NCBI GenBank assembly: GCA_016802295.1
Contig: JAESIW010000129.1
Coordinates: forward strand, 290,061-354,060
DNA: 64,000 nt
Reading direction: 5' to 3'
Source: Brachionus rotundiformis
Taxonomy: Eukaryota; Rotifera; Eurotatoria; Ploima; Brachionidae
Below, in pieces: positions 36,401 through 47,637 of this stretch (within the stretch, counting starts at the first letter, position 1; every line of letters begins with the position of its first letter). Under the pieces are notes generated by a model. It was not told where the DNA came from, ran no database searches, and saw nothing but the letters and a program-made list of their open reading frames with translations. The position numbers and the translations under genes are program-made.

Positions 36401-39400
36401 AATGAAGCTAATGATTTTTTTGATCTTGAATCGAAATCCTTTTTTATGCTGATTGAAATTTCTCTCGAATTTTTGAGAGGTACTAGTTTAAAAAATTGTC
36501 TCAAAAAGTTAAACGGTTGTATTCTTAATTTAATCAATTGTAAACAGCTTTCACATGATGGACATATAACTTTTTTGAAAGCAAATATCCTAAAAAATGA
36601 CATAGAATTCACAATAAATCTTTTAGAATGTCAAGATACGTCTTCTGAAAATAAAAAATTATTATTATCAATTGAAAATTGTATAAATAGTCTTTTAGAA
36701 TTGCATAGAACTATTTTGAACAATCTAAGTAAGCAAGGTGGAGAAAAAATCGAGTGTTTTACTGACAAATCCAAATCATACTTCGATAATATCTACAAGG
36801 AAATAAAAAATTTATATAATCCTTTTTTTCACTATTTAATTCATATAAAGCTACGTTTAGGATCTTGTTTGATGATCAAATCGTCTTATTACGATAATCA
36901 GATGATTAATGACAACTTACCTACTCATAGATTTTGGGAGCATTCATTAAATGTTCTAGGATCTGCAATTGAAATCAACAAAGTTATTAGTGAAAGAAGT
37001 TTAAATATTGAAATTGAGCTAAATTACAAATACTCTCACTGTGTCCGAGAGTTGTTCATCAGTAAACAAGTCGGCACTTTAAATGACATAGTAGAATCCT
37101 ATAGTCATACCATAAATTTACTTAATAATTCTATACATGATTTGTATCTAATCAAACAGTGCTATTTGGAATTGGCTGTTGGATTTATATCCACTTTTGA
37201 TCCAACTATTACTTTAGACACTCCTTCTAAGAAAATTAACCGTGAGACATCGCTGAGTATAATAACTAGTTCGTCAAACACACCATTATCTTCGGCAAAA
37301 CCAGGTTCGAAAACACGAAAAACAGCCGTTCAGTCAAGTCGGGCTATTGAAGCTGCTTTGACTGCATTGGCGTATGCCATAAAAACTTCAAATGCAATTA
37401 GAGAAAAAATGCTATTGTCAGGGAATGAATCTTTAAAAAATATGGAATCAATACAAACACATGATTGTCCTTTATTTGTACCTAACGATTTAATTGCTTA
37501 TCACGTATTTGCTGAAAGAAGACGAGTATTTAGAGATGAAATTGAGGAGGAGATTTTATCACTGGCACCTGAGTTTGATATCAAAGAAGAGTACAAATCA
37601 TATGATGATAAAGTCAATGTTTTAGCCGAGGAAAGTGATAAATGCATTACTTGGATTCATGTTTTAAATTATCAAGCAAAATTACAAAGCATAGGATCAA
37701 TGAGAAATTTAAATACCTTGAGAAACGGTAAAAATAGATATAAATACTCGGAATTATATACAATTGGTTTGACGCCAGTGTTTAAAAGTCCGCATCTAAT
37801 GGCTTCTAGATTGTATGAATTAAACTCTTATTTAAAGGATAATCTAGAAATCTACCAAAGTAAGTGTCAAGCTCAAGAGCCAATTACAGATTTTTTCCGC
37901 ATTTTTGCCCGAAAATCAACTGCCCAAACAAACACGAGAGCTTCAGCTAATCTAAATACTCTTTTACAATATGTTAAAGTTTTTAATGGAAATATGTCAA
38001 ATAACATGAACATAACCAACTATCAAGTCATCAATGATATGGAAAGTATTCGTGAGAGCTTGATGTCATCTCAGTCAAATAGACCAAATACAGTGGCAAA
38101 TGATTGGAGCTATTTGCAGACTTGGCCAGCTAATTTTAATTTTTTAAATCAAAATACGATAAAAATAAACGAAAGTTCTTCGTATGATACATTTGCCGAT
38201 TATATGCTAACAATGACATGGCAAAAAAATTTAGCAGTAATTGATGAAGATATTTATGGAAATGGTGATGATCTGCTTTGTATTATTGCGATAAGAGATC
38301 AATTAACTAGCAATAAAATAAAGTTTAGATACATTTCTGCAGGAGATGTACTAGAAATTCATAAAAAGTAAAATTATCAAATAAAAAAACCAAATCTTAA
38401 TTAAAAAATTTTAATTTAGGCTTGTTCCTCTTTCTGCAATTGCTGATACATCTCTAAATTCTGAATTAAAAATTGATTCAAATTCTCAATTTATGGTAAA
38501 TTATATGAATTTATTTATTTAATAATCAGAAGAAATGTTTTGACTTTTTGTCTTAATTTTCAAAAAAAGCATTAACGTAATTGCTTGATTTTAACGACAT
38601 GTCGATATATATACAACGACATGTCGTTAAATTTGAATGTAAAGATAACTCAAAATACCAGGTAATGTATAATTAAAGAGACAAAAGTTAATAACAAATA
38701 TTTGAAAATAAAAATGATATTATGCTTATTTGAATTATCTATGCTTAAATTGGTAAAGGCTAGAGAATTTATCTGTTGATAGGATTTCAAATCCGATTAT
38801 TTTTAAAAAATGACCTTAGTGATTATAAAAAATCTAGAAGCTTTTAGAAATCCAATGCAGATAAACAAACTTATTTTTTCCAGCAAAGAGAAAAATTAAA
38901 ATTTTTTGCTATTCAATAGCAATGTTTACGGTATGTTTTCACCATTAAAAGAAGATTACGTTTTTATACTATATTTGATTCCTTTGAATGAATTTAAAGC
39001 TAAAATGCCGTATAAAACTAATTTGAAGTAAGTTTACATTTACATTATGAAATATCCATTTTTAATCTGTTTTTTGGGAAACAACAAAATTCCTGTTTAG
39101 ACGTCTTTCTGATTCTAGTTCGCTCATTTCCTTTTCAATGACTGATTATCTAAAAGTTTCTCGTTCGATCATAGAGGGTTCCGTTTTTGTAATTTTGTAG
39201 CTAAAGTTTTATATTTTATTTAACTCTCTAATCATTATTAATATTCGGATAGAAACCTAACTTTTGTCTCTTTAATTCATTAACCATTATATTTTTAAAA
39301 CCATTAATCGATGCAATTTAATAATTTTTGTTAAAGATAGGCTTAAAGAAAAAAAAATAATTGGATATTGTTTAAATTATATTATTTTAATTAAATATTT

Positions 39401-39594
39401 TTTTTTAGACTTCACTAAAAAACTGTCTAGCTGAGATCGCTCTAATGTTTGGAAAAAAATTCGATAACAAACAGCTTCCATTTGAATTAGTGACATCAAA
39501 TATTCATGATTTAGAAAGCATGTTGAACATCAATTTCGGAGGTTTTACTTATAATGAGAGCTTGAAAAATTATATACTTAATCTTTTTATTTAA
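24498..39594 (+). CDS. CFAP54: Cilia- and flagella-associated protein 54
   Basis: Very large axonemal protein of the central-pair apparatus (C1d region), needed for ciliary beating. 38 exons, all in phase, sum to 3348 aa (human 3096). The largest exons are 29576-30741 and 35979-38367; the first is 24498-24697 and the last 39409-39594. Diagnostic segments: GEHAPCKVSDVLFDIWNKF near the start, SKYLSWRATLYAATCQCYYD, LSWPRTGVEKILNEMFD, a fibronectin-III-like region from exon 28096-28371 into 28479-28807, LLILEELPVSVFIKK with QHMIACSTFYL, and GCLLGGVLTSKMAQYYL. Most introns are 45-75 bp. Two are long: 33133-34990, which contains an antisense EGF gene, and 38496-39408, which contains an inverted-repeat element. 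The intron 29208-29253 is only 46 bp. A consensus X-box lies upstream. The stop is 48 bp from the stop of the convergent LRR gene. Confidence 0.95.
33223..34858 (-). CDS. EGF-repeat single-pass membrane protein nested in a CFAP54 intron
   Basis: Three exons, 34639-34858, 34207-34587 and 33223-34154, join in phase to 510 aa. Signal peptide at residues 1-17 (IILLFCFKLCLGICP). Cys-rich EGF-type modules follow in the first 200 residues, with ends such as CICPLEYFGKSCEF. A Ser/Thr-rich linker of about 70 residues (208-275) looks like a glycosylated stalk. Four further EGF repeats at about 280-460 show the C-x-C-x(2)-GY/FxGxxC pattern, for example PCKNNASCINLSDGFQCIC. The membrane helix is at about 472-497 (VARTIGIASVISIISFFTFV), with a tail of only about 13 residues. 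The architecture recalls Crumbs/Delta-like proteins but lacks a DSL domain and a signalling tail, so no orthologue is named. It lies entirely within one CFAP54 intron on the opposite strand. Confidence 0.85.
38590..38631. repeat. Hairpin made of two 15-bp arms, each containing a palindrome
   Basis: Left arm TTTAACGACATGTCG (38590-38604) and right arm CGACATGTCGTTAAA (38617-38631) are perfect inverted copies around a 12-base AT loop. Each arm also contains the self-complementary CGACATGTCG. It sits in the last CFAP54 intron, about 40 bp outside the inverted-repeat element. Confidence 0.8.
38671..39277. mobile_element. Small terminal-inverted-repeat element (MITE-like) in a CFAP54 intron
   Basis: The 20-mer AATTAAAGAGACAAAAGTTA at 38671-38690 recurs as an exact reverse complement at 39258-39277. 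Outside it, GGTAATG and GGTTAATG continue the similarity with a small indel, so the repeats are about 30 bp and the unit about 0.6 kb. No transposase frame lies inside, which fits a non-autonomous DNA element inserted in an unusually long intron (38496-39408) of a gene whose introns are mostly about 50 bp. I could not identify a clear target-site duplication, so the exact ends are uncertain. Confidence 0.5.
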
Positions 39595-39642
39595 AAATGA
39601 TTTAAAATTAACTAAAATTAATAAACTTTTTTATTTGCTATT

Positions 39643-41214
39643 TCATACATTTCTAACACCCAATACTCCAATATCTGTCATAATATTTTTAGTTGTTTTT
39701 TCTTCATCAGAAATAATTGGTAGTACATCCATTTCTGTTTGGTTGATATTTTTTTTATTTTTAATTTTTAATATAGATTTAGCTAAAGAAAAGCCTGTAG
39801 ATGCTCTATTTTCTATTATATGAGTCGTATTCGTATCATTTGACTGGAAATCAAATCTTGTATATTTTAAATTACTTTCTTTTCTTCTAAAAATATGAAT
39901 TAATGGAAGAAAATTCAACCAAACTTTTCCATTAGATTTTCTCCTTTCTTCATTTTTCGTTGAATCTAAATTTTCTTCTCGGTGTATGTATGATGCTCCT
40001 TCTAAATTAAGTCCATCATAATTATTTTGATCGGTTTCGTTATTAAGTTTTCTATAAAATTTAAAACCGATTATTTGCCATAATTTTTGCAAACGAAGTT
40101 TCAAAACTAAAATCAGTGTTGCACTCATTAACAGCGAACAAAATAAAAGCACAGCAAGCCTGCTTATATGATGATGAGTTTCATAGGGTCTTTTTGTTTG
40201 ATTTGTCAATTGTAATTCTTGATTAATTGTCGTTTTAAATTTTTTAGTTGTAATTTTTGGGTAACCACAAATTGAATCTAATTTAGAATCGAGAATTGAT
40301 TTGTTTATGCTATAATGAAGTGAGTCTTCATCTAGGCATTTCAAATTTTGAACATCTTTTATTATACGAAAGACTTCTGAAAACTGAATTTCTTCTTTTA
40401 TAAATTTATAGAACTCATACAGACTACAATCACATTTGAAAGGATTATTAGATAAATAAACTACAAAATTTGGTATTTTTTTTTTTAAAATCCTTAAATT
40501 TGATATAACATTATTGTCTATTTTTGTGATATTATTTGATTTCAAATTTAAGATATTTAAAGAATTTATACAATCTATTTTAAAATCTATTTTATTTAGT
40601 CTATTCTCCTCTAGATTTAAGGCTATCAAATTCGGAAAATTACAAAAAACATCTGAATCTAATTCTTTTAAAAAGTTTCTATCTAAATTTAAATATTTTA
40701 AGTCTAATAGTCTAAAATAATCTAAAATTTGCCTATCAGTATCTTGCTGTTCATTATTGAGTGATTTTAAATTTTCACTAAAACTTAACAATTCAAGGCT
40801 TTGAGAAATTTTTGCCAAAAATGCTAAGTTTTTTTTATCAGTAATATCTATTGAATTTTTATCGAGAATCAATTCTCTTAAATTAGGAAGATTTTCAAAA
40901 GCTATATCACTAATCGAATTAATTTTGTTATTACTCAGATTTAAATATTTTATATTTGGTTTCTCATCGTTAAAAATTGTCATATTAATTGATGAAATTG
41001 AGTTTCCGGTAAAAATAATTCGTTCGGTCTCTGAGTCTGCATTTTTTATTATATTGAAATTGCTCAAATTTAAATTCATACAATTAATAAATAAATTGCT
41101 GCAATCTTGACAGAATTTGGTGCAAAATTGAAATGATTCATTTACTTGGTTAAATTGAATTGACGAATTTACAATAAATAAAATAAATATAATTATTATA
41201 TAAAAAGCGTTCAT
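39643..41214 (-). CDS. Leucine-rich-repeat single-pass membrane protein
   Basis: Single exon, 523 aa. Signal peptide at residues 1-20 (IIIIFILFIVNSSI). A Cys-rich N cap follows (FCTKFCQDCSNLFINC), then about seven LRRs between residues 60 and 245 with the LxxLxLxxNxI pattern, for example IKYLNLSNNKINSI. The C cap has NPFKCDCSLYEFYKF and later Cys residues. The membrane helix is at about 349-370 (LAVLLFCSLLMSATLILVL). The cytoplasmic part of about 150 residues is basic and Ser-rich, with no TIR or kinase domain, which excludes Toll-like receptors. Likely an adhesion or recognition receptor of the LRR-only class. No orthologue is named. It converges on CFAP54 with only 48 bp between the two stops, so 3' UTRs probably overlap. 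Confidence 0.87.
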   Translation of the reverse strand: MNAFYIIIIFILFIVNSSIQFNQVNESFQFCTKFCQDCSNLFINCMNLNLSNFNIIKNADSETERIIFTGNSISSINMTIFNDEKPNIKYLNLSNNKINSISDIAFENLPNLRELILDKNSIDITDKKNLAFLAKISQSLELLSFSENLKSLNNEQQDTDRQILDYFRLLDLKYLNLDRNFLKELDSDVFCNFPNLIALNLEENRLNKIDFKIDCINSLNILNLKSNNITKIDNNVISNLRILKKKIPNFVVYLSNNPFKCDCSLYEFYKFIKEEIQFSEVFRIIKDVQNLKCLDEDSLHYSINKSILDSKLDSICGYPKITTKKFKTTINQELQLTNQTKRPYETHHHISRLAVLLFCSLLMSATLILVLKLRLQKLWQIIGFKFYRKLNNETDQNNYDGLNLEGASYIHREENLDSTKNEERRKSNGKVWLNFLPLIHIFRRKESNLKYTRFDFQSNDTNTTHIIENRASTGFSLAKSILKIKNKKNINQTEMDVLPIISDEEKTTKNIMTDIGVLGVRNV

Positions 41215-42218
41215 TTATTTGTTAAATTAAATTTATTACTTTATTCAAGATTTTAATTTTGGAATTTACCTTTCTTTTTTAATCATTAAATATAAAATTA
41301 AATAACAAGACCTTTTTAATATTTAAAATTTATTTTATCTTTTTAATTATTTGTATATGTTGTAAGATAAAATTCTCAAACAAGGTATTAAATTTCATAA
41401 ATTTATAAAATATTTCTAAAATAAAAATTTATCAGCTTTAGCATTTAGTTAAATTTTTAAATGATATTTAAAATCAGAAAATTTGTTGTTTGTTTTATAT
41501 ATGTTATAATTCAATTTTTGAACATTTTTTAATTCAATTTCCCGTTTGAGTTATGTTTCTTTATCTTCAGTTTTTTTCAAAATTCTAATTAATTGCAATT
41601 TTTGTAAATAAATAAAAAAATCAAAATACCTAAAGACTCAGGTTTCTCTACCTAGATTTCAATTGATTAATATGATCATTTAAAAATCAAATACTATGGT
41701 TACATCAACAAAATCAAAAACTTTGATAGTTAAAATTTAATTATGACTCAAGTAAACAATAAACAAAAACTGTTTCATTAATTTCGACTCAAAGCGATAA
41801 CTGAATTCGCAATTTCATTATTTAATTTTGAAATTGTACTTTTATTTTTAAGTGAATAATTTGAAAATTTGAATAAATTTCTGTTAAAAAATTATTATAT
41901 AATCATTTGAAATAATTTAAAATTAAAATAATAAAATTAATTCTTTAATATAAATGGTTTTTAGGATATTATATTGAATTTATATTTTTGATGATTTAAA
42001 ATTAAGATAAAAAAAAATATCATATTATCGCTAAAAAAACATAAATAGTGCAATACAATTTGACCTTAGAGCATAATTAAAGTAACTAATATTTTGAATT
42101 TTAAACATTATTTATAAGTATAGCTGATTAATTATTTACATATAGAAAAAAATTGCTAATGAAATATTGCAGACATTAATTTAAATTCGAATTCTAGATA
42201 ATTATTAAAGCGATCGAA
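41215..42218. other. Divergent intergenic region between the LRR gene and RBFA
   Basis: 1 kb of AT-rich sequence between two genes that start away from each other. It contains both promoters; no motif or frame is supported. Confidence 0.6.
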
Positions 42219-43193
42219 ATGCTCAAACGTTTTGTAATAAATGGTTATGATAAGCGTTTTCAAAAAGAGTTAAGAGAAAAATTCTCAAAAAAAGGTCTCC
42301 TAATAAAAGTTTTAAATAACAACAAAAAACGAACTGACACTTTGTTGGAAATTCTCAAAGAATCAGATGATTTAAATACTTTAAGAAATTCATCTTATAA
42401 AAAATCGGAGGAAGAATACTTATCAAAATTTCGAAATGTTAACCGTGGCGGTCCTAAGCATTCAATAGCATTAAATAGAGCCCATCATTTAACAAATTTC
42501 TTGAGCGAATATATTTTAAACGCATTTCAATCGGGTCACTTCGAAAGTCCTGATATTCCTAACGAGCTCAGTGAAGAATTGGACTTTAACAATTTTAAAA
42601 AAGAAAAATATTCTTTCGAAATTTCCAATGTTGAGTTAATGTCTGATCTAAGTGCACTTAAAATATTTTGGTACAGTACTGAAAATGAAAAAATAAATAA
42701 AATTGTCGAAGATTATTTGGAGAAAAAATTAAAGTCACAGATAAGAACTACGCTTATCACCGAAAGAGTAATGAATTATGTACCTAAAATAGTTTTTATA
42801 AGAGACGAAAGCAAATTTTTAATGAACCAACTGGATAGCTTTTTAACTAAATTTAATTTAGAGACTAAAATTGAATCAACTGAGGTGGAAAATTATAAAA
42901 ATGACAATATTTCGACAAAAAATAAAAATGTAAATAATTTGTATGGTATAAATGTTGAAGATATGATTCGATACATTAAAAAAGATACATCTAATAAAGA
43001 AGTTAATGAAATATATAAACCTGAAACAAGTGAAACAAAAAATTGTCCGGTTATTCTAAGATCCAAATTTGAGAAATCTTTGAGAGCTTTTGAAATAAGT
43101 AAAAGAATAAAGCATGAACGAATAAGCAAGTCAACGTTGCATAAATTGGCCCAGTTGGATTTCGAAGAGTTTAAGAATAAGAATTTAACTTAA
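42219..43193 (+). CDS. RBFA: Mitochondrial ribosome-binding factor A
   Basis: Binds the small mitochondrial ribosomal subunit (helix 44/45 of 12S rRNA) and supports its maturation. Single exon, 324 aa. The RbfA KH-like domain spans about residues 85-200. It begins with HHLTNFLSEYILNAFQSG, has the typical strand VELMSDLSALKIFWYST and ends with the YVPKIVFIRDES segment, where family members read NVPxIxFxxD. Upstream residues 1-80 are strongly basic with no acidic run and could serve as a mitochondrial presequence plus extension. The C-terminal extension of about 110 residues (Lys/Asn/Glu-rich) resembles the long tails of animal RBFA (human 343 aa). No introns. Confidence 0.85.
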   Translation: MLKRFVINGYDKRFQKELREKFSKKGLLIKVLNNNKKRTDTLLEILKESDDLNTLRNSSYKKSEEEYLSKFRNVNRGGPKHSIALNRAHHLTNFLSEYILNAFQSGHFESPDIPNELSEELDFNNFKKEKYSFEISNVELMSDLSALKIFWYSTENEKINKIVEDYLEKKLKSQIRTTLITERVMNYVPKIVFIRDESKFLMNQLDSFLTKFNLETKIESTEVENYKNDNISTKNKNVNNLYGINVEDMIRYIKKDTSNKEVNEIYKPETSETKNCPVILRSKFEKSLRAFEISKRIKHERISKSTLHKLAQLDFEEFKNKNLT

Positions 43194-43467
43194 AATGATG
43201 GGTGAAATGGTTCGATTTTAAGATGTTCTTCTTCTTTTATTTTTTAAATGGCCTGACTTTTTTGTAAAAATTTCTTATCAAAAATAAAACAAAATTTAAT
43301 TGTTAGGCTTTGCCAAACCAATAAATTTTTGCAAAAAATCATTCCACTTTTTATTTTATTTTTGAGAGGCAGTATATTTGCTCATAATCAAGCAATAATA
43401 AACACTATAAATAATCAAAATTTATTTTCAAAATTTTAATTTTTCTTAAAGTAAAAAAAAATAAATA

Positions 43468-45063
43468 ATGAACGGCCTTCGAAACGGTTTTAACGATACT
43501 AAAGAATCAAACAAATGGACTCATTATCCAAAAGACGTTGGAATTTTGGCGATTGAATGTTATTTTCCTATACAGTATGTTGATCAGAAACGGTTGGAAA
43601 AATTTGACAACGTATCAGCAGGAAAGTACACAATAGGCTTAGGACAATCTAAAATGAGTTTTTGCTTGGATAACGAAGATATCAATTCAATCTGTTTGAC
43701 TGTTTTAAATAATTTATTGGAAAAATACTCAATCAATCCTAATGAAATTGGGAGATTAGAAGTTGGTACCGAAACTTTGATCGATAAATCAAAATCAGTA
43801 AAATCTGTTTTGATGAGCTTATTTGAGAGTTCAGGTAACACTGATATAGAAGGTGTTGATAACGTGAATGCTTGTTTTGGCGGAACAGCAGCACTTTTTA
43901 ATGCCGTTAACTGGGTTGAATCGAGTTATTGGGATGGACGATATGCAATTGTTGTTATGGGAGATATTGCTTTGTATGCCAAAGGAAACGCAAGACCAAC
44001 AGGAGGAGCAGGTGCGATAGCATTTTTAATCGGTCCAAATGCTCCTATTGTTTTCGAACGTGGTCTTAGATGTACTCATATAAATCATGCATATGATTTT
44101 TATAAGCCGGTCATGGACTCTGAGTATCCTATTGTTGATGGAAAACTTTCCGTAGTTTGTTATTTGAACGCTTTAGACAAATGCTATCAGTTATATAAGA
44201 AAAAATTTAAAAACTTATCTTCCATTAACGCACTTAATGATTTAAATAATAACGATAACTATTCAGATGAACCTAAAAAAAATGACGGAACTTTTAATTT
44301 AAACTCGGCAAATGCATTTTTATTTCATTCACCATATTGTAAATTGGTGCAAAAATCTTTTGCGCGTTTGCTTTGGAATGATTTTTTGGAAAACGAAATT
44401 CCTGATGATCAAATGAAGGATCTTCTTGAATACAAGTAAACTATAATTTTTATATTATTTCGAGGATTATATTTAATAAAGCTTTTAATTAGGTCATTGT
44501 CAAATGAAGAAACATTTTTGGATAAAAAATTGGAAAAAGAGCTTGTTAAATGTAGTGAATTTTTGTTCAAAAAAAAAACTCTTCCTGCTTTATTATTTGC
44601 AAAAGAAATCGGTAATATGTACACTCCATCTCTTTATGGCTGCTTAATATCTCATTTATTGAGTAAACCTATTCAAACTTTGCGTAACTCTAGAGTTTGT
44701 TTGTTTTCATATGGTTCAGGATCAGCTTCGGCTATGTTTTCTATCATAATCAAAGAGAATAGCAATAAAAGATTTACACTTGAAAATTTATTAGAAAAGC
44801 TTGAGCAACAACGAATTAAGCTGATTGAACAAAGAGTCGAAATAGAACCAGAATTATACGACAAATATTTGCAACATCGAGAGCTTATTAACAAAAAAGT
44901 TCCTCGTCAGCCAAATTTTATGGCTGATACTTTGTATCCTGGTACATGGTATTTAAAATCAATTGATGAAAGCTACAAAAGAACTTATGACAGAATCTCT
45001 AAAGAAAATTACAGTTTAGAAAATACCAAAAATGCTTTATTAAATCAATTATCAAGTTTTTAA
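43468..45063 (+). CDS. HMGCS1: Hydroxymethylglutaryl-CoA synthase
   Basis: Condenses acetyl-CoA with acetoacetyl-CoA to HMG-CoA, the committed feed into the mevalonate pathway. Two exons, 43468-44435 and 44493-45063, give 512 aa (human cytosolic form 520). The thiolase-fold N domain has the active Cys in VNACFGGTAALFNAVNW (Cys136), the acid/base Glu in RLEVGTETLIDKSKSV (Glu102) and the catalytic His in LFHSPYCKLVQKSFARL. The C-terminal part shows MYTPSLYGCLISHLL and the glycine loop LFSYGSGSASAMF. All catalytic residues are present. No mitochondrial presequence is visible, so the cytosolic, sterol-pathway form is more likely than the ketogenic one. It starts 274 bp after the RBFA stop on the same strand. 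Confidence 0.96.
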
Positions 45064-45336
45064 TTATTATTTTATTTAGACGATTTATTCAATATTTTTA
45101 CACTTTATAAATGATGAATAAATGAGCTAATATTTGAATTTATTGAAATTATCCGTTTTAAGATACCTCGAAATTTGTTAATTAATTTATTCTTCATAAA
45201 ATAAAACTTTTAAAATATCTTCTTTGTTTAAACTATTTTAAGAAAATATGGGATTGACTCTTATTTATAATAAAGTGTAGTTTTAGCTAGCTACGTTTAG
45301 TTGATATAAAAGTAAACATAAAAAATTGCTTAATAG

Positions 45337-46144
45337 ATGTCTTATAAGATATTAAACAGTGTAAAATCAGCGATATTTAAGAATAACTTTGTAAATTTCA
45401 ATCATTTACTCACAATGTAAGTAATGTTTTTACTTATGAGTTTTTAAATGTTAAATTATAACTATCAAGACATTCTCGCAAAAATGCTAATTTAATGGAC
45501 AATAGTTACTCAAAAACTAGCATTCAAAAGCTTTCCCAGGAAGAAGGAGTTCCATTACAAATTACCGCATACAATGAATATGGTTTCACATTGAATCAAA
45601 ATATACAGATTTTGGGGCCAATGATTATTTTTCCAAAAACCATATATAGCTGGAATATTTCTGGTATTGATGAAGTAAATGAAAAATCTCTCTTATTATT
45701 CAAAATTCTTGATCCAAAAATTGGTAAAGAGAAATTGAAATAAAAGCACTATTTAGTGTTTGTTTTATTCATTTAGATATTTTGGTAATTGGCACTGGAG
45801 ATAAGTATTCAAAGATAAACCCTAACGTACCTAAATGGTTAATTCAAAACAAATTAAATAATTTTGAAATTTTACCAACAGTAAATTTTTTTTCTGAGTA
45901 AAAACACCAATTTTTTTAAATTTGCTTTATTTATTTAATCAAAATTAAGGAAAAAGCAATAAATGCATTTAATTTTTTACTAGCTGAGAATAGATTCGTT
46001 GCAGGAGCTTTTTTACCATCAGCTGTGATTCGAGAAGTTGACTTGAGCGTTAAGAGAGTGATTGAATCGGCAAACTTGTACAGAGAAGTCAAGGACGAGA
46101 ATATAAAAAACAAAACTGAAAAAATGATAAATGACTCTAATTAA
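45337..46144 (+). CDS. NDUFAF3: Complex I assembly factor NDUFAF3
   Basis: Works with NDUFAF4 in early assembly of the complex I Q module in mitochondria. Four exons: 45337-45416, 45470-45723, 45777-45880 and 45950-46144; 210 aa (human 184). The first exon and the next 10 residues are basic with no acidic residue (KILNSVKSAIFKNNF), a good mitochondrial presequence. The DUF498-type core follows: AYNEYGFTLN, then GPMIIFPKTIYSWN and DILVIGTGDKYSKINP. The conserved ending is INAFNFLLAENRFVAGAFLP. The start at 45337 is the only ATG that splices in phase into this core; the ATG at 45495 would lose the presequence. Neighbouring HMGCS is on the same strand 273 bp away. Confidence 0.9.
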
Positions 46145-47436
46145 AAACAGATAATTAGTTTTTAAAAATTGATTTTAAATAAATTGTTTCATTTATCAGT
46201 CAATTAGTCAGATATTTTTTAATTTTATTTATTATTTGGGCCAAAAAAAATTTTATTTAAAGATTTTGATTATTATTTAATTGATTTTTGTTAGAGCTTT
46301 TAGTAATTTTTCATTTTGATAGTTTTCTCTTAAAAATAAATCTTACAAAACTGTTAAAAAATAAACTGAATAAACAAATTCATGATAAAGCATACAAAAT
46401 TGAACTAAATATTATTTATTTTATTTTTCTGTTCGCTACAAACTTTAAATTTCTAAATTTATGATTTTTTGGTCGATAAAAGAAAATGATTGAGTTAATA
46501 TGGTTTATTATTTTTATAATAGTTATCCTTTTTTTTTTAAATCAATTATGTCTAAACAAGATGACGTTTTTTAAGAATTGAATCCAATTAATTTTATTGT
46601 TAAAAAAAAATCGCATAAATAAAATTTTTTCAACTAAACATATGAGTAACTATGCAATTAAATAAGAATGAAAGATTTTTATAACCTTATTAACTTAAAA
46701 TAAGTATTTTTTATAATAAATGTAATGTTTATTTCAGCGAATTTGAACGAAAATAGATTAAATTCTAATTTCTTAATTAATTCTTAAGTTACTCAATATT
46801 CAATTTATTGTTCATAATTAAGTCAGATTATTAAATGATATTTTGATTATTTAATAAATAAATAAATTTTTGTTTTTGATTAACAGCTTTTTTTTAAATT
46901 CATTTTATTGGTAAAAGAAACTTTATAAGGTCAAGTTTTATGAATATTTTGATATTTATTTATTTAAAAATTATCAGTAACAAAAGATCCAGGTCCAATG
47001 GTATTTTTAATTTGAAATTGTTCAAGCACATGATTTTAGACTGATATATGCTAAATTATAATCCTTATAAACTTGGTAACAGAATTTATTTTTTTGTTTA
47101 TATTTACCTATTTTTATTAGATATTAAACTTTTTTCAGTATATGCATAATTTTTTTTGAACTAAGCAACTTAAATATATTTTCAAATCACATCATTTATT
47201 TTTTAAAGTCATTTGAAAATCTTAGTATCTAATTGTTTCATAATTGCTAAGGTTATTTTTCTTTAAATTATGCAAATTTTATTTTTAATGTCGTTTTTTT
47301 TCTTTGTTAAAGAATTTGAAACATTTCTTTGAATTTTTAAATGATTCATTAAAATATAATTGAAAAAAAATCTTGCAGAAAAATTTAAAATCTAAATTTA
47401 TAATTACCTATTTTTAGATATTGAATCAAAAAGGAG
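46145..47436. other. Intergenic stretch, promoter and 5' UTR of the G-gamma gene
   Basis: Very AT-rich. A splice acceptor-like ACCTATTTTTAG ends 17 bp before the G-gamma ATG, suggesting a 5'-UTR intron. No coding frame is supported. Confidence 0.55.
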
Positions 47437-47637
47437 ATGAACGATCTTTCTTTAGTAAAAATTCAGGTGGAACAATTAAGAAACGAGAGTAGAATTAAAA
47501 GAGAAAAACTCTCTATTACCTTGAATGACATGAAAAATTACATTGTACAACATCAGGATAATGATCATTTATTAAAAGGCTTTAAAAAGAAGGAACACAA
47601 TCCATTTAAATCGAAAGAAGTGTGTAATTTGATTTAA
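47437..47637 (+). CDS. Heterotrimeric G-protein gamma subunit
   Basis: Forms the obligate beta-gamma dimer of heterotrimeric G proteins at the inner plasma membrane. 66 aa in one coding exon, the usual size (65-75 aa). It has the helical N-terminal segment with KIQVEQLRNESRIKREKLS, equivalent to the vertebrate VEQLKxEAxIxRxKVSKA run, and the conserved HNPFKSKE stretch matching ENPFxxKK. It ends in the CaaX box CNLI. The terminal Ile predicts geranylgeranylation of the Cys. The paralogue cannot be assigned to a numbered vertebrate GNG. Confidence 0.93.
   Translation: MNDLSLVKIQVEQLRNESRIKREKLSITLNDMKNYIVQHQDNDHLLKGFKKKEHNPFKSKEVCNLI

Noticed and set aside
38737..38800. tRNA-like string with ATTGGTAAAGGC and GGATTTCAAATCC, possibly a tRNA-derived SINE
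   Set aside because: The D-arm and T-arm do not fold with the correct loop sizes and no anticodon stem forms. The resemblance to A and B boxes is too loose in AT-rich DNA.
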